A DNA stretch of 64,000 bases from Bacteroidota bacterium (GTDB lineage Bacteria > Bacteroidota > Bacteroidia > Bacteroidales > UBA6013), in NCBI GenBank assembly GCA_020048645.1, contig JAIFMG010000026.1, forward strand, positions 1-64,000, given 5' to 3'. The notes beneath the pieces are model-generated. The model had not been told where the DNA came from. It did no database searches and worked only from the letters and a program-made list of their open reading frames with translations. This document shows positions 1-9,772 of the stretch, in pieces (the first letter of the stretch is position 1; every line of letters starts with the position of its first letter). The position numbers and the translations under genes were made by a program.

Positions 1-2
1 TG

Positions 3-860
3 CCTCTGCTCAAGGATGGGAACCCGTTCTACACGCGGTTCGACTTCAAGGCGATCGTGGAGGCGGACGGGCGGACGGAGGAGGTGCTGATAGAGCTCCA
101 GAAGTACCGGAGCCCGGACCCGGTCGGCCGCTTCCGGACCTACCTGGGGGAGAGCTACATGAAGGAGGAGGCCTACACTGAGCCGGACGGCACGCGGAAG
201 CGGACGTCGCTCCCGCTGATAGCGGTCTATATCCTGGGCTACAGCCCGGCGGAGTTCCGGGTGCCGCACGTCGTCGCGCGGCCTGTGCTGTACGACGGGA
301 TCGACGGCTCCGTCCTGGAGATGGAGAGCAGGACGGTGGGCCTGCTGACGCACACGAGCCACTTCCTGCTGGCCGTTCCCCCGGCGGGCTACGTGTGGCG
401 GGGCTCTCGGCAGGAGGCGGTCCTTCGGCTGTTCCGGCAGAAGCTGGACTCGGAGGAGAGCAACACGATCTACGAGCTGGAGGAGGATCCCCAGGACGAG
501 GTGGCCCGAGAGCTGGCGGCCTACCTGAACCTGGGGACGCGGCAGGAGGACATCGTCCGTCGGCTGAAGGCCGAGGAGGAGTACTACGCGAGCGTGGTGG
601 AGCTCGAGGCGGCCCTCGAGGAGTCGAAGCGCCGGGAGGAGGAGGAGCGCCGCCAGCGAGAGGAGTCCGAGCGCCGCGAGGCCGAGGCTTCCAGGCGCGA
701 GGCTGAGGAGCGCCGCCAGCGCGAGGAGTCCGAGCGGCGCGAGGCGGACTCCCGGCGGAGGATGGTTGAGGTGGCCCGCATGCTCAAGGGCATGGGCGTC
801 TCGCCGGAGGAGATCTCCCGGACCACGGGCCTCGCGCCCGAGGAGCTGGCTGGGCTGTAG
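3..860 (+). CDS. Rpn-family / PD-(D/E)XK nuclease-type protein, 5' truncated by window edge
   Basis: Open frame runs from the window edge (PLLKDGNPFYTRFDFKAIVEADGRTEEVLIELQKY...); D...E-x-Q core and Glu/Arg-rich coiled C-terminus typical of Rpn/transposase_31-like proteins. Confidence 0.65.
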   Translation, partial: PLLKDGNPFYTRFDFKAIVEADGRTEEVLIELQKYRSPDPVGRFRTYLGESYMKEEAYTEPDGTRKRTSLPLIAVYILGYSPAEFRVPHVVARPVLYDGIDGSVLEMESRTVGLLTHTSHFLLAVPPAGYVWRGSRQEAVLRLFRQKLDSEESNTIYELEEDPQDEVARELAAYLNLGTRQEDIVRRLKAEEEYYASVVELEAALEESKRREEEERRQREESERREAEASRREAEERRQREESERREADSRRRMVEVARMLKGMGVSPEEISRTTGLAPEELAGL

Positions 861-893
861 CCCTTGGCGGGATTTAGTCCAGAAAGCCGCACC

Positions 894-980
894 TTGAAAC
901 GGGGAACATCCAACGGCCGCTTCTTCAAGCGGTTCGAACCCAAGGTGAGCGTGGAGGCGGACGTGAGGATAGAGGAGTAG
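894..980 (+). pseudogene. Decayed fragment of a second Rpn-like gene N-terminus
   Basis: Reads LKRGTSNGRFFKRFEPKVSVEADVRIEE*, aligning to LKDGNPFYTRFDFKAIVEADGRTEE of the upstream gene; 13-nt identity gtggaggcggacg. Confidence 0.55.
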
Positions 981-1124
981 GATCGAGCCACCAAGGGATG
1001 CTGTCCAGCAACCAACATGGCGATTCCCCACGAACCTGTTGGGGGGCTATGCGTCGCTTTCGGTGGGGCTGATGGATGGGCCGGTACGAATTTGCATCTT
1101 TTTTACAATAATTCCGATGGAATT

Positions 1125-1156
1125 TTTGGCAAATTGGTTAGGAATGACTAGTTTTG
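1125..1156 (+). promoter_or_regulatory. Bacteroidota-type promoter (TTTG-N20-TAGTTTTG) upstream of XRE-S24 regulator
   Basis: TTTG at 1125-1128 and TAGTTTTG at 1149-1156 match the -33/-7 consensus. Confidence 0.55.
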
Positions 1157-1226
1157 ATTATTATTCAATCCGAATGCGGATTTGGATTTCGACATCAATC
1201 CACCACCCCAAAACCCCACTCCTGAA

Positions 1227-2024
1227 ATGTATTTCCAAAGCAACATCAAGCTCCTGCGCAAGCGCCGGGGCAAGACGCAGAACGATCTGGCCGACCTGCT
1301 GGACATGCGTCGGCCGACCCTGAGCGGCTACGAGAATGGCGTCGGCACCCCGAACCTGGCCGGGCTGGTCAGCTTCTCGGACTACTTCGGCATCTCTATC
1401 GACACGCTGATCCGCGAGGACCTCTCGAAGCTGGGCGAGATGCAGCTCTCGGAGCTCGAGCGCGGCAACGACGTGTATGTCAAGGGCGCCAAGACGCGCA
1501 TCCTGGTGAGCACTGTTGACAGCCAGGACAACGAGAACATCGAGCTGGTCAACCAGCGCGCCAAGGCCGGCTACACGCGGGGCTTCGCCGACCCGAACTT
1601 CATCCGCGAGCTCCCCCGCTTCCAACTGCCCTTCCTTTCGCGGCAGCGCAAGTACCGGACTTTCCAGATCGAGGGCGACTCGATGCTGCCCATCCCCGAT
1701 GGCGCATGGGTGACGGGCGAGTTCGTGCTCGATTGGAACGACCTCTCGCCCCGGCAGGCGTGCATCGTGGTGACGCTGGAGGAGGGACTGGTCTTCAAGG
1801 TGCTCGAAAAGGACTTTGAGCATGGATGCTTCCATTTTCACTCGCTGAACCCGGCCTATCCCCCTTACACCATGAAGACCAACGAGATAAAGGAGGTCTG
1901 GAAGTTCGTCCACTACATCAGCAGCGAGTTTCCTTACGAGGGCATGACCAACACCGACGTGGTGAAGCTCCTGGCCCAGCTCAACCTGGAAGTCGGCCAG
2001 ATCAGGAGCCGGCTGAACCTCTGA
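1227..2024 (+). CDS. XRE-family transcriptional regulator with S24 (LexA/CI-like) C-terminal peptidase domain
   Basis: N-terminal HTH (NIKLLRKRRGKTQNDLADLLDMRRPTLSGYENG) and S24 motif (IEGDSMLPIPDGAWV ... GLVFKVLEKD); ATG at 1227 in frame with ORF 1182..2024. Confidence 0.85.
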   Translation: MYFQSNIKLLRKRRGKTQNDLADLLDMRRPTLSGYENGVGTPNLAGLVSFSDYFGISIDTLIREDLSKLGEMQLSELERGNDVYVKGAKTRILVSTVDSQDNENIELVNQRAKAGYTRGFADPNFIRELPRFQLPFLSRQRKYRTFQIEGDSMLPIPDGAWVTGEFVLDWNDLSPRQACIVVTLEEGLVFKVLEKDFEHGCFHFHSLNPAYPPYTMKTNEIKEVWKFVHYISSEFPYEGMTNTDVVKLLAQLNLEVGQIRSRLNL

Positions 2025-2066
2025 AACGTGGGCCACTCCTTGTTTCCGCGGAAAAAGTGTCCATTT

Positions 2067-2108
2067 TTTGCTACTCTGGCCCAGCTTTGCTAAATTGGCT
2101 AGCAAATT
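2067..2108 (+). promoter_or_regulatory. Promoter (TTTG-N20-TAAATTGG) with overlapping quasi-palindromic operator AAATTGGCTAGCAAATT
   Basis: TTTG 2067-2070, TAAATTGG 2091-2098; operator-like motif at 2092-2108 resembles 1131-1147 upstream of the regulator. Confidence 0.5.
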
Positions 2109-2118
2109 CTCTCGGAAA

Positions 2119-5100
2119 ATGGCAAAAGCACTATTGATAAAAAGCTCGGCTGGCAGCAAGGAAGCCATCCAAGGCCAGTGGCAACCCTTCGAGCAGTCAA
2201 CGCCTTACATCCAAGGCATCGAGACGGGCGACCTGCTGGACAACATCACGGCCGAGGTGCTCAACAGCACCATCTCTGGCCTGCCCAACGTGTGGTCCAG
2301 GGCCAGGGCCTTCGGCTATGCCTTCAAATACACGCAGAGCGACGCCAACATCCAGACCTCCGGCCTGATCGGGTTCTACAAGATCCTGCTGGCCGAGTGG
2401 AAGGGCCTGCTGGCGCTCATGGCCTTGTTCCCCGACCGGGTCAGCCTGAGCGAGCCGGTTTCGCTGAACCCCAAGGAAAGGGAGCCGCTCTTCAACATCC
2501 CCAACTCCTTCGGGCGCCTCCTGTTCGAGGACATCGACCTTTGGTGCGAGCCGGAGCTTCTGCGCGCCCAAAAGCAGGAGAAGCCCTTCTTGCAGCTCAT
2601 CTACTACAACAACGAGCTGGTGGGCGCGACCTCGCCTTACTCCCTGGTCTTCACCGGCATCGACTACAGCCGCCTGCCCGCCGGCAACGGCCTGACCTGG
2701 TTCCGCGACGGACGCCTGCAAGACCCGCTCGAAATCGGCAACCTGAGCAACGACCAGCTCCAGAAGCTCTACCTGCTGATCAAGAACCTGCTCGACAAGA
2801 TCCCCCCGTACGAGAAATCCATCAACGCCAACCGCTCCGGCAGGCCCGAGCACGACCTCAAGTCGCTGTTCAACTTCCTGCGCCAGTGGGCCTCCGAAAT
2901 CAAGGCCAAGGGACACAACATCACCGAGGAAGGAGCCCTCGACTCGGAGCTCAAGTTCGCCCAGCCCTACGAGCCGCTCTTCCGCGTCAAGCAGGAGCTC
3001 TTCCACCAGAACGGCGTCTTCAGCTACCAAGGCAACGGCGAGCCGGTTGACATCCAGCAGCTCATGCTCCAGGACAGCTTCATCTACGGCTTCCAGGAGC
3101 TCGACCCGCGCAGCCCGCTCGACAAGTCGGCCGTGCAGTACCTCAAGGCCCTCGACCCGCAGGACTCGAAAAAGCACTGGTACTTCCCGCTGCCCCTTAG
3201 CACCTACGCCCTGAAGATCTTCAAGAACCGCGTGGGCGAGCTCGTGGGCCACTCGGAGGAATACCACCAGCTCCAGGCCAGCTTCTCGAACTTCAAGCTG
3301 ACGGTCAGCCTCTACCTTAGGGTGGATGGCAAGCGGCAGACGCCCATCGTCAAGCAGTACGAGGTCAAGCTGCTGACGGGCGCCCAGCGCAACGTGGTCA
3401 TGTGGCCGAACTTCATCTCCCGCGACTGGAACTCCTATTACCTTTACTCGGAATATCCGTCGAACTCCACCGAGGTCAAGCTGGTGCCGTTCTACCGCGA
3501 CTACGTCGAGGGGACGGGCTACAACGGCGGCTACATCAGCAACGAGCAGGGCGAGATCGTCTATGGCGAGGAACGGGCCTACAACAGCGACCTGGAGGTG
3601 CAGCGCCTGGTGAAATACCCCGTCGAGATCGCCACGAGCGACGACCATCCCTACGAGATCTTCCGCGCCAACAAGCCCTTCGCCGGCATGGAGATCCGCT
3701 CGCGGATCAACGGCGTGGACCGCGTGTGCGGCTACCTCATGATGAAGAAGCCCAACGACGACAGCATGGGCGACAACAAGATGCCGGACCTCTCGCACGA
3801 GACCAACTTCGACCAGGCGGTGGTGGGCATCGACTTCGGCAGCAACAACAGTTGCGTGAGCTACTCGAAGGTTGGCGACAACGAGGCCATGCCCATCCGC
3901 TTCGAGAACCGGCGGGTGTTCCTGCTGGGCTCGGAGGTGTTCGACCCCGACAAGTCGCAACTGGCCGTGCGCAACGAGCTGCTGTTCTTCCAGAACGAGT
4001 CGAGCGCCAACGGGCAGGTGAAGTCGTGGGTACACGACCACGAGCCCCGATACGTGCCGCAGGGCATGGGCAGTGAGGCCCTGGCGGGGGGCGTGCCCAT
4101 CTTCGAGCCGAACCTGATCATCCACAAGATGGACGAGCGGACCATCACCACCAACGCGGGCACGCTGCACCACAGCATGAAGTGGCTGACCGACAACAAG
4201 GGCAAGGAGACCAAGACGGCCTACCTGAAGACCCTCTGGGTGATGGTCGCGGCCGACCTCTACGCCAAAAGGATGATGCCGGCGGAGCTGCGCTGGTCCT
4301 ACCCGGGCTCGTTCAGCCAGTTGGACGTGAACCAGTACCAGCTCATGTACGGCGAGCTGCGCGAGCTTCCCATCGCCGGGCGCGGAGTTGAGGTGAGCTA
4401 CCAGCCGAGCACCGAGGCCGAGGCCGTCTGCAACTACGCCATGACCAAGACCATGCCCGACGACAAGAGCATCCTGCTGGGCATCGACGTGGGCGGCAGC
4501 ACCAGCGACGTGCTGGTGGTGGGCAACCTGGCCAGCAAGATGGCCTACAGCATGACCAAGCAGAGCTCGCTCCGCATGGCCGCCGGCCTGTTCTCGCAAG
4601 TGGTGCGCCGCTTCGCCGAGAGCCGCCAGGCCATCCTGAGCTACCACGCCAGTCCGCGCTGCCGCATCAAGGTGGCCAACATCGACCAGATCACCAAGAA
4701 GCCCGAGACGGCGCCGTTCTACCTCAACGCCATCCTGGACCGCCTGGAGGACAAGGACTTCCACGACTTCTATGCCGCGATGGGCAAGAGCGTACCCGGC
4801 CTCTTCGCCATTCCGGCCTACCTGACGGGCGTGCTGCTCTTCTACTCGGGCCAACTGATCGCCAAGACGGCGCAGGAGCATCCGCAGGACCTGGGCAGCA
4901 TCCGCACGGTCACTTTCATGCCCTTCGGCAAGGGCGGGCGGGTGTTCGACTGGCTGGACGTGTTCCCCGGCAAGCACCTTTCAGAGAAGTACTACAATGA
5001 CTGCTTCCGCGCCGGCTTCGGCCAGGGCGGGCAGAACATCACCCTTCGGAAGAAGGACGACGTGCGCAAGGACAACAAGTCGGAGGTGGCCAAGGGCCTC

Positions 5101-5547
5101 TCGGCGCCGCAGCGGGTCATGCCTGACGCGGACCTGCGCGAGAACTCGGACATCTTCGGCGAGGAGGGCTTCACCTTCCGGCGCCAGGGGCAGGAGCCTC
5201 TCGCGCTCAAGCCGGACGACGTCATCCGGCCCGACCACCTGGCCGAGATGAACTTCGGCATCTCCTTCCCCGACCAGTTCGTGCGCTTCGAGGAGTTCCT
5301 GAAGATCTTCCTGGACTTCGTGGGGCCGGTCAAGTCGGGCATAGTGCGGAACACGGCCACGCTCCAGAAGCAGGTTCCCAGCCTTCGGGACCAGCTCAAG
5401 AGCTTCATCCTCAACGATCCGGAATGGCTCAAGGCCAACAAGGAGAGCCAGGAGGGCCAGCCGTTCTCCTTCAAGCACTCGATGTTCGTGCTGGAGGCCA
5501 TGTGCTTCCTGGAAAAGGCCATCATCCCCGAGCTGTACAAGGGCTGA
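2119..5547 (+). CDS. Large Hsp70/actin-fold (ASKHA) ATPase-like protein with ~560 aa N-terminal extension
   Basis: Phosphate-1-like VVGIDFGSNNSCVSYSK and phosphate-2-like LLGIDVGGSTSDVLVVG motifs; ATG at 2119 in frame. Confidence 0.75.
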   Translation: MAKALLIKSSAGSKEAIQGQWQPFEQSTPYIQGIETGDLLDNITAEVLNSTISGLPNVWSRARAFGYAFKYTQSDANIQTSGLIGFYKILLAEWKGLLALMALFPDRVSLSEPVSLNPKEREPLFNIPNSFGRLLFEDIDLWCEPELLRAQKQEKPFLQLIYYNNELVGATSPYSLVFTGIDYSRLPAGNGLTWFRDGRLQDPLEIGNLSNDQLQKLYLLIKNLLDKIPPYEKSINANRSGRPEHDLKSLFNFLRQWASEIKAKGHNITEEGALDSELKFAQPYEPLFRVKQELFHQNGVFSYQGNGEPVDIQQLMLQDSFIYGFQELDPRSPLDKSAVQYLKALDPQDSKKHWYFPLPLSTYALKIFKNRVGELVGHSEEYHQLQASFSNFKLTVSLYLRVDGKRQTPIVKQYEVKLLTGAQRNVVMWPNFISRDWNSYYLYSEYPSNSTEVKLVPFYRDYVEGTGYNGGYISNEQGEIVYGEERAYNSDLEVQRLVKYPVEIATSDDHPYEIFRANKPFAGMEIRSRINGVDRVCGYLMMKKPNDDSMGDNKMPDLSHETNFDQAVVGIDFGSNNSCVSYSKVGDNEAMPIRFENRRVFLLGSEVFDPDKSQLAVRNELLFFQNESSANGQVKSWVHDHEPRYVPQGMGSEALAGGVPIFEPNLIIHKMDERTITTNAGTLHHSMKWLTDNKGKETKTAYLKTLWVMVAADLYAKRMMPAELRWSYPGSFSQLDVNQYQLMYGELRELPIAGRGVEVSYQPSTEAEAVCNYAMTKTMPDDKSILLGIDVGGSTSDVLVVGNLASKMAYSMTKQSSLRMAAGLFSQVVRRFAESRQAILSYHASPRCRIKVANIDQITKKPETAPFYLNAILDRLEDKDFHDFYAAMGKSVPGLFAIPAYLTGVLLFYSGQLIAKTAQEHPQDLGSIRTVTFMPFGKGGRVFDWLDVFPGKHLSEKYYNDCFRAGFGQGGQNITLRKKDDVRKDNKSEVAKGLSAPQRVMPDADLRENSDIFGEEGFTFRRQGQEPLALKPDDVIRPDHLAEMNFGISFPDQFVRFEEFLKIFLDFVGPVKSGIVRNTATLQKQVPSLRDQLKSFILNDPEWLKANKESQEGQPFSFKHSMFVLEAMCFLEKAIIPELYKG

Positions 5548-5569
5548 CGGCGCGCCGCGCCACGAGCAG

Positions 5570-5606
5570 AAAGGGCCTCCCGCCGCGGCGGGAGGCCCTT
5601 TCGCTT
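5570..5606 (+). terminator. Rho-independent terminator
   Basis: aaagggcctcccgccgcggcgggaggcccttt perfect hairpin followed by T-rich tract. Confidence 0.8.
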
Positions 5607-5643
5607 TTCGAGGCCAACGTTCGTCTCTCCTGGCGGGCGGCTT

Positions 5644-6372
5644 TCAGAAGTTGTAGGTGGAGCCCACGCGCATCTCGTTGACCCTTGGGCCTTGGCCAGA
5701 CTCGAAGAGCGAGGTGAAGAGGTAGGTCAGGCCGATGCCGAAGTTGCCGAAGGCGATGCCGGCGGTCATGCCGAACTGGTCCTTGGTGAAGGGCAGGTCC
5801 TTCATCTGGCTGTTGCGGGTGATGTCGAGCACGCGCTCGTCGTTGACGCGGTAGCGGAGCTTGTGGTAGGCGAAGAGGTAGCGGTTGTAGAACATGGAGC
5901 CGTAGAAGTCGATGCCGAAGGCGTTGGTGCTGTGGAAGGCCAGGGGGACCTGCAGGAATCCCATGACGAGCTTGCTGCCGTCGTAGTTGAAGAAGGACGA
6001 GTTGTAGGCGTGGGTGGGATCCTCGTCGAGGGTGATAGCAACGGAGCCGTCGGGCATTCCGGTGAACTGGAGGTTGTCCTGGAAGCGGTACTTGGCCACG
6101 CGCAGGCCTACGGGAAAGCCGATGTTGAGGTTGTGGGTCAGCTCTTTCCAGAAGGGCAGCAGGGTGTAGGAAGCTGAGAAGTCGAGCAGGCCGGAGCCGA
6201 AGACCTTGACGGAAGGCTGGAACAGCTCGGCGTCGGGACCTACCAGGAAGTTGACGCCGATGCCGGCCGGATTCATGGCCTGGGTGGATTTCTTGATGTC
6301 GAGCTCAAATTGGGCGCGGCCGCTCAGCGAGGCGCCCATCAGCAGGGAAAGCAGGAGGATTTTCGTTCGCAT
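5644..6372 (-). CDS. Secreted/outer-membrane beta-barrel-like hypothetical protein
   Basis: Signal peptide MRTKILLLSLLMGASLSGRAQ; C-terminal aromatic residue (STYNF). Confidence 0.65.
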   Translation of the reverse strand: MRTKILLLSLLMGASLSGRAQFELDIKKSTQAMNPAGIGVNFLVGPDAELFQPSVKVFGSGLLDFSASYTLLPFWKELTHNLNIGFPVGLRVAKYRFQDNLQFTGMPDGSVAITLDEDPTHAYNSSFFNYDGSKLVMGFLQVPLAFHSTNAFGIDFYGSMFYNRYLFAYHKLRYRVNDERVLDITRNSQMKDLPFTKDQFGMTAGIAFGNFGIGLTYLFTSLFESGQGPRVNEMRVGSTYNF

Positions 6373-6719
6373 TTCAGAGAAGTTGTTTCGTTTGGTTTTC
6401 GGATGAAGCCGCCGGGCCTCGTTCGGCGGGGGTTTTCAAAAATAAGAAGATATTGGCCAAGTCCGACAGCGGAGGGCCAGAAAGGGCGCTTCGATTTGCT
6501 GGTGCGGCTTCTGCCCTGTTCGAGGGTGGAACCGCTTGGGTGGCGCGATGGAGTGTTGTCTTTTTTTGCTTGGGCATTTTGTCCCGATTCTGGGGGACGC
6601 GCCCCGGAAAGGTCGCGGCTTGTTCTTGTCGGAAAATATCACGCGAGCCGGGGGGGCTTTCGTTTCCAACGATAAATGCTTAGTTTTGCCTCAAGGACAA
6701 ACCCAAAGCTCATCAGAAC

Positions 6720-7100
6720 ATGGAAGCACTCCACATCGAAGGGACCAAAGTCAGCCCGCAGGTCACGCTGGACAAAAGCAGCGGCAAGTTTTCCATCGAA
6801 GGCATATCGACCCCGCACGACCCGGCGGGTTTTTTCTCACCTGTCCTTTCGTGGCTGGATCGCTACGCGGATTCGGCCAACGCGGAGACCTACTTCGACT
6901 TCCGCCTGAACTACTTCAACACGGCCACCTCGAAGTTTTTCCTGAACATCATGTTCAAGCTCGAGAAGGTCATAGAGGCAGGCAACGAGGTGCTGGTCCG
7001 CTGGTACTACGACAGCGACGACGACGACATGAAAGAGGCCGGTGAGAGCTACATGGACGTTGTGCAGGTGCCCATCGAGCTGATTCCCAACGAGGGTTGA
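6720..7100 (+). CDS. SiaC-family (DUF1987) regulatory phosphoprotein, copy 1
   Basis: DUF1987 hallmarks: MEALHIEGTKVSPQVTLD...FRLNYFNTATSKFFLNIMFKLE...VRWYYDSDDDDMKEAGE. Confidence 0.85.
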   Translation: MEALHIEGTKVSPQVTLDKSSGKFSIEGISTPHDPAGFFSPVLSWLDRYADSANAETYFDFRLNYFNTATSKFFLNIMFKLEKVIEAGNEVLVRWYYDSDDDDMKEAGESYMDVVQVPIELIPNEG

Positions 7101-7152
7101 TCGTCCCTGGAGCGGATTTTGGCGGCCAAGGGCGATTTTTTGAAGAGGCCGC

Positions 7153-7182
7153 TTTGGCTACGCTAGTTTTTTTTTACATTTG
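7153..7182 (+). promoter_or_regulatory. Promoter of second siaC-like gene (TTTG-N18-TACATTTG)
   Basis: TTTG 7153-7156; TACATTTG 7175-7182. Confidence 0.5.
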
Positions 7183-7235
7183 CGATGATCGCGTTCGTCC
7201 CAAAGTCGAAACCAGAACAAAAAAAAAGATCCTAC

Positions 7236-7616
7236 ATGGAAGCACTAACGATAAAAGGAAGCTATTCGACTCCTACTGTCAACTTGGACAAGGATGCCAA
7301 CTTCTTTGAAATATCAGGACGTTCGTTGCCGGATGACGTAACCGCGTTCTACCAGCCGGTCATAAGCTGGCTAGAGGAGTACGCGCAGGACCCCAACGAT
7401 TTGACGGTCTTCCATTTCAAGTTGGTCTATTTCAACACCGCGACCTCCAAGCTGCTTCTGACCATCATGCTCAAGATCCGCGAGATGGAGCAGGCCGGCA
7501 ACGAGGTGCTTGTCAAATGGTACTACGAAGAGGATGACGAGGACATGATCGAGGCCGGTGAGGAATACGCCGACGTGACCGAGCTGGACATCGAACTGGT
7601 GGAGTACACGCGCTGA
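7236..7616 (+). CDS. SiaC-family (DUF1987) regulatory phosphoprotein, copy 2
   Basis: Paralog of 6720..7100, shares YFNTATSK and WYYxxDDxDMxEAGE. Confidence 0.85.
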   Translation: MEALTIKGSYSTPTVNLDKDANFFEISGRSLPDDVTAFYQPVISWLEEYAQDPNDLTVFHFKLVYFNTATSKLLLTIMLKIREMEQAGNEVLVKWYYEEDDEDMIEAGEEYADVTELDIELVEYTR

Positions 7617-7644
7617 GAACGCCTGTTCCCACCCCAAACAGAGG

Positions 7645-7672
7645 CAAGCTTCCCAAGGCTTGCTTTTTTTTT
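7645..7672 (+). terminator. Rho-independent terminator
   Basis: gcaagcttcccaaggcttgcttttttttt. Confidence 0.65.
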
Positions 7673-7768
7673 GCGCCTTAGGCTTTTGGTTTCGTTAACG
7701 ATAGGCCCTGCCAAAGCCTAAGGACTGGTTAAATTCCTGAAAATTCCTCTCCAAGGGCGTCGCCTTCC

Positions 7769-7799
7769 TTTGTTGGACAAGCCAGTCCGCTTAAATTCG
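7769..7799 (+). promoter_or_regulatory. Promoter of the moxR/bat operon (TTTG-N19-TAAATTCG)
   Basis: -33 TTTG at 7769-7772 and -7-like TAAATTCG at 7792-7799, upstream of ATG 7849. Confidence 0.45.
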
Positions 7800-7848
7800 C
7801 AAGGTTTTTCGCACGAACTCCGCCCCAAACCAGCACAAAACAACCGCA

Positions 7849-8841
<993 letters not shown>

Positions 8842-8891
8842 GCCGGACGAACCGCTCTCCCTGTGCTTTTCACGGATAACCCGCATCGAAC

Positions 8892-9761
8892 ATGGACACT
8901 TCCGAGCTGCTCAAGAAAGTCCGAAAGATCGAAATCAAGACCAAGGGGCTCTCTTCCCAGATCTTCGCCGGGGAGTACCACAGCGCCTTCAAGGGTAGGG
9001 GCATGGCCTTCAGCGAGGTCCGCGAGTACCAGTTCGGCGACGACGTGCGCAACATCGACTGGAACGTCACGGCCCGCTTCAACCACCCCTATGTCAAGGT
9101 CTTCGAGGAAGAGCGCGAGCTCACCGTCATGCTGCTGGTCGATGTCAGCGGCTCGAAGCTCTTCGGAACCCGCAAGCAGCTCAAGCGCGACCTGGTGGCC
9201 GAGCTTTCCGCCGTGCTGGCCTTCTCGGCCATGCAGAACAACGACAAGATCGGCATCATCCTCTTCAGCGACAAGGTCCTGAAGTTCATCCCCCCGAAGA
9301 AGGGCCGCAAGCACATCCTGCGCATCATCCGCGAGATGCTCGACCTCGAGAGCCCTACGCCCAGCACCAACATCGCCGAGGCCCTGCGCTTTTTCACCGG
9401 GGCCATCAAGAAGCGGTGTACGGCCTTCCTCATCTCGGACTTCATCGACAAGGGCTACGAGACCGCCGCGCGGGTGGCCAGCTACAAGCACGACCTCATC
9501 GCCGTCAAGGTCTTCGACCAGCGAGAGGCCGAGCTGCCGCCCATCGGGCTGGTCAACATGCTCGACGCCGAGACCGGGCGGCAGCTTTGGGTGGACACCT
9601 CCAGCCGCGCCGTCCGCGAGGCCCATCGGGCTTGGTTCGTCAACCACGACCAGCAGATGCGGTCGATCTTCAGCAAGATCGGCGTGGACCTGGTCAGCAT
9701 CCGCACCGACCAGGACTACGTCCTGCCGCTGATGAACCTCTTCAAAAAACGAATGGTTTGA
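8892..9761 (+). CDS. DUF58 domain-containing protein
   Basis: AGEYHSAFKGRGMAFSEVREYQFGDDVRNIDWNVTAR signature; follows moxR. Confidence 0.95.
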   Translation: MDTSELLKKVRKIEIKTKGLSSQIFAGEYHSAFKGRGMAFSEVREYQFGDDVRNIDWNVTARFNHPYVKVFEEERELTVMLLVDVSGSKLFGTRKQLKRDLVAELSAVLAFSAMQNNDKIGIILFSDKVLKFIPPKKGRKHILRIIREMLDLESPTPSTNIAEALRFFTGAIKKRCTAFLISDFIDKGYETAARVASYKHDLIAVKVFDQREAELPPIGLVNMLDAETGRQLWVDTSSRAVREAHRAWFVNHDQQMRSIFSKIGVDLVSIRTDQDYVLPLMNLFKKRMV

Positions 9762-9772
9762 AAACGAGCTTT

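Noticed and set aside
2197-4977. 926-aa minus-strand ORF
   Set aside because: Antisense to the Hsp70-like gene; low-complexity Leu/Val/His composition and no motifs
6374-6719. Short ORFs between the outer membrane gene and first siaC
   Set aside because: Multiple overlapping short frames with no motifs; likely intergenic
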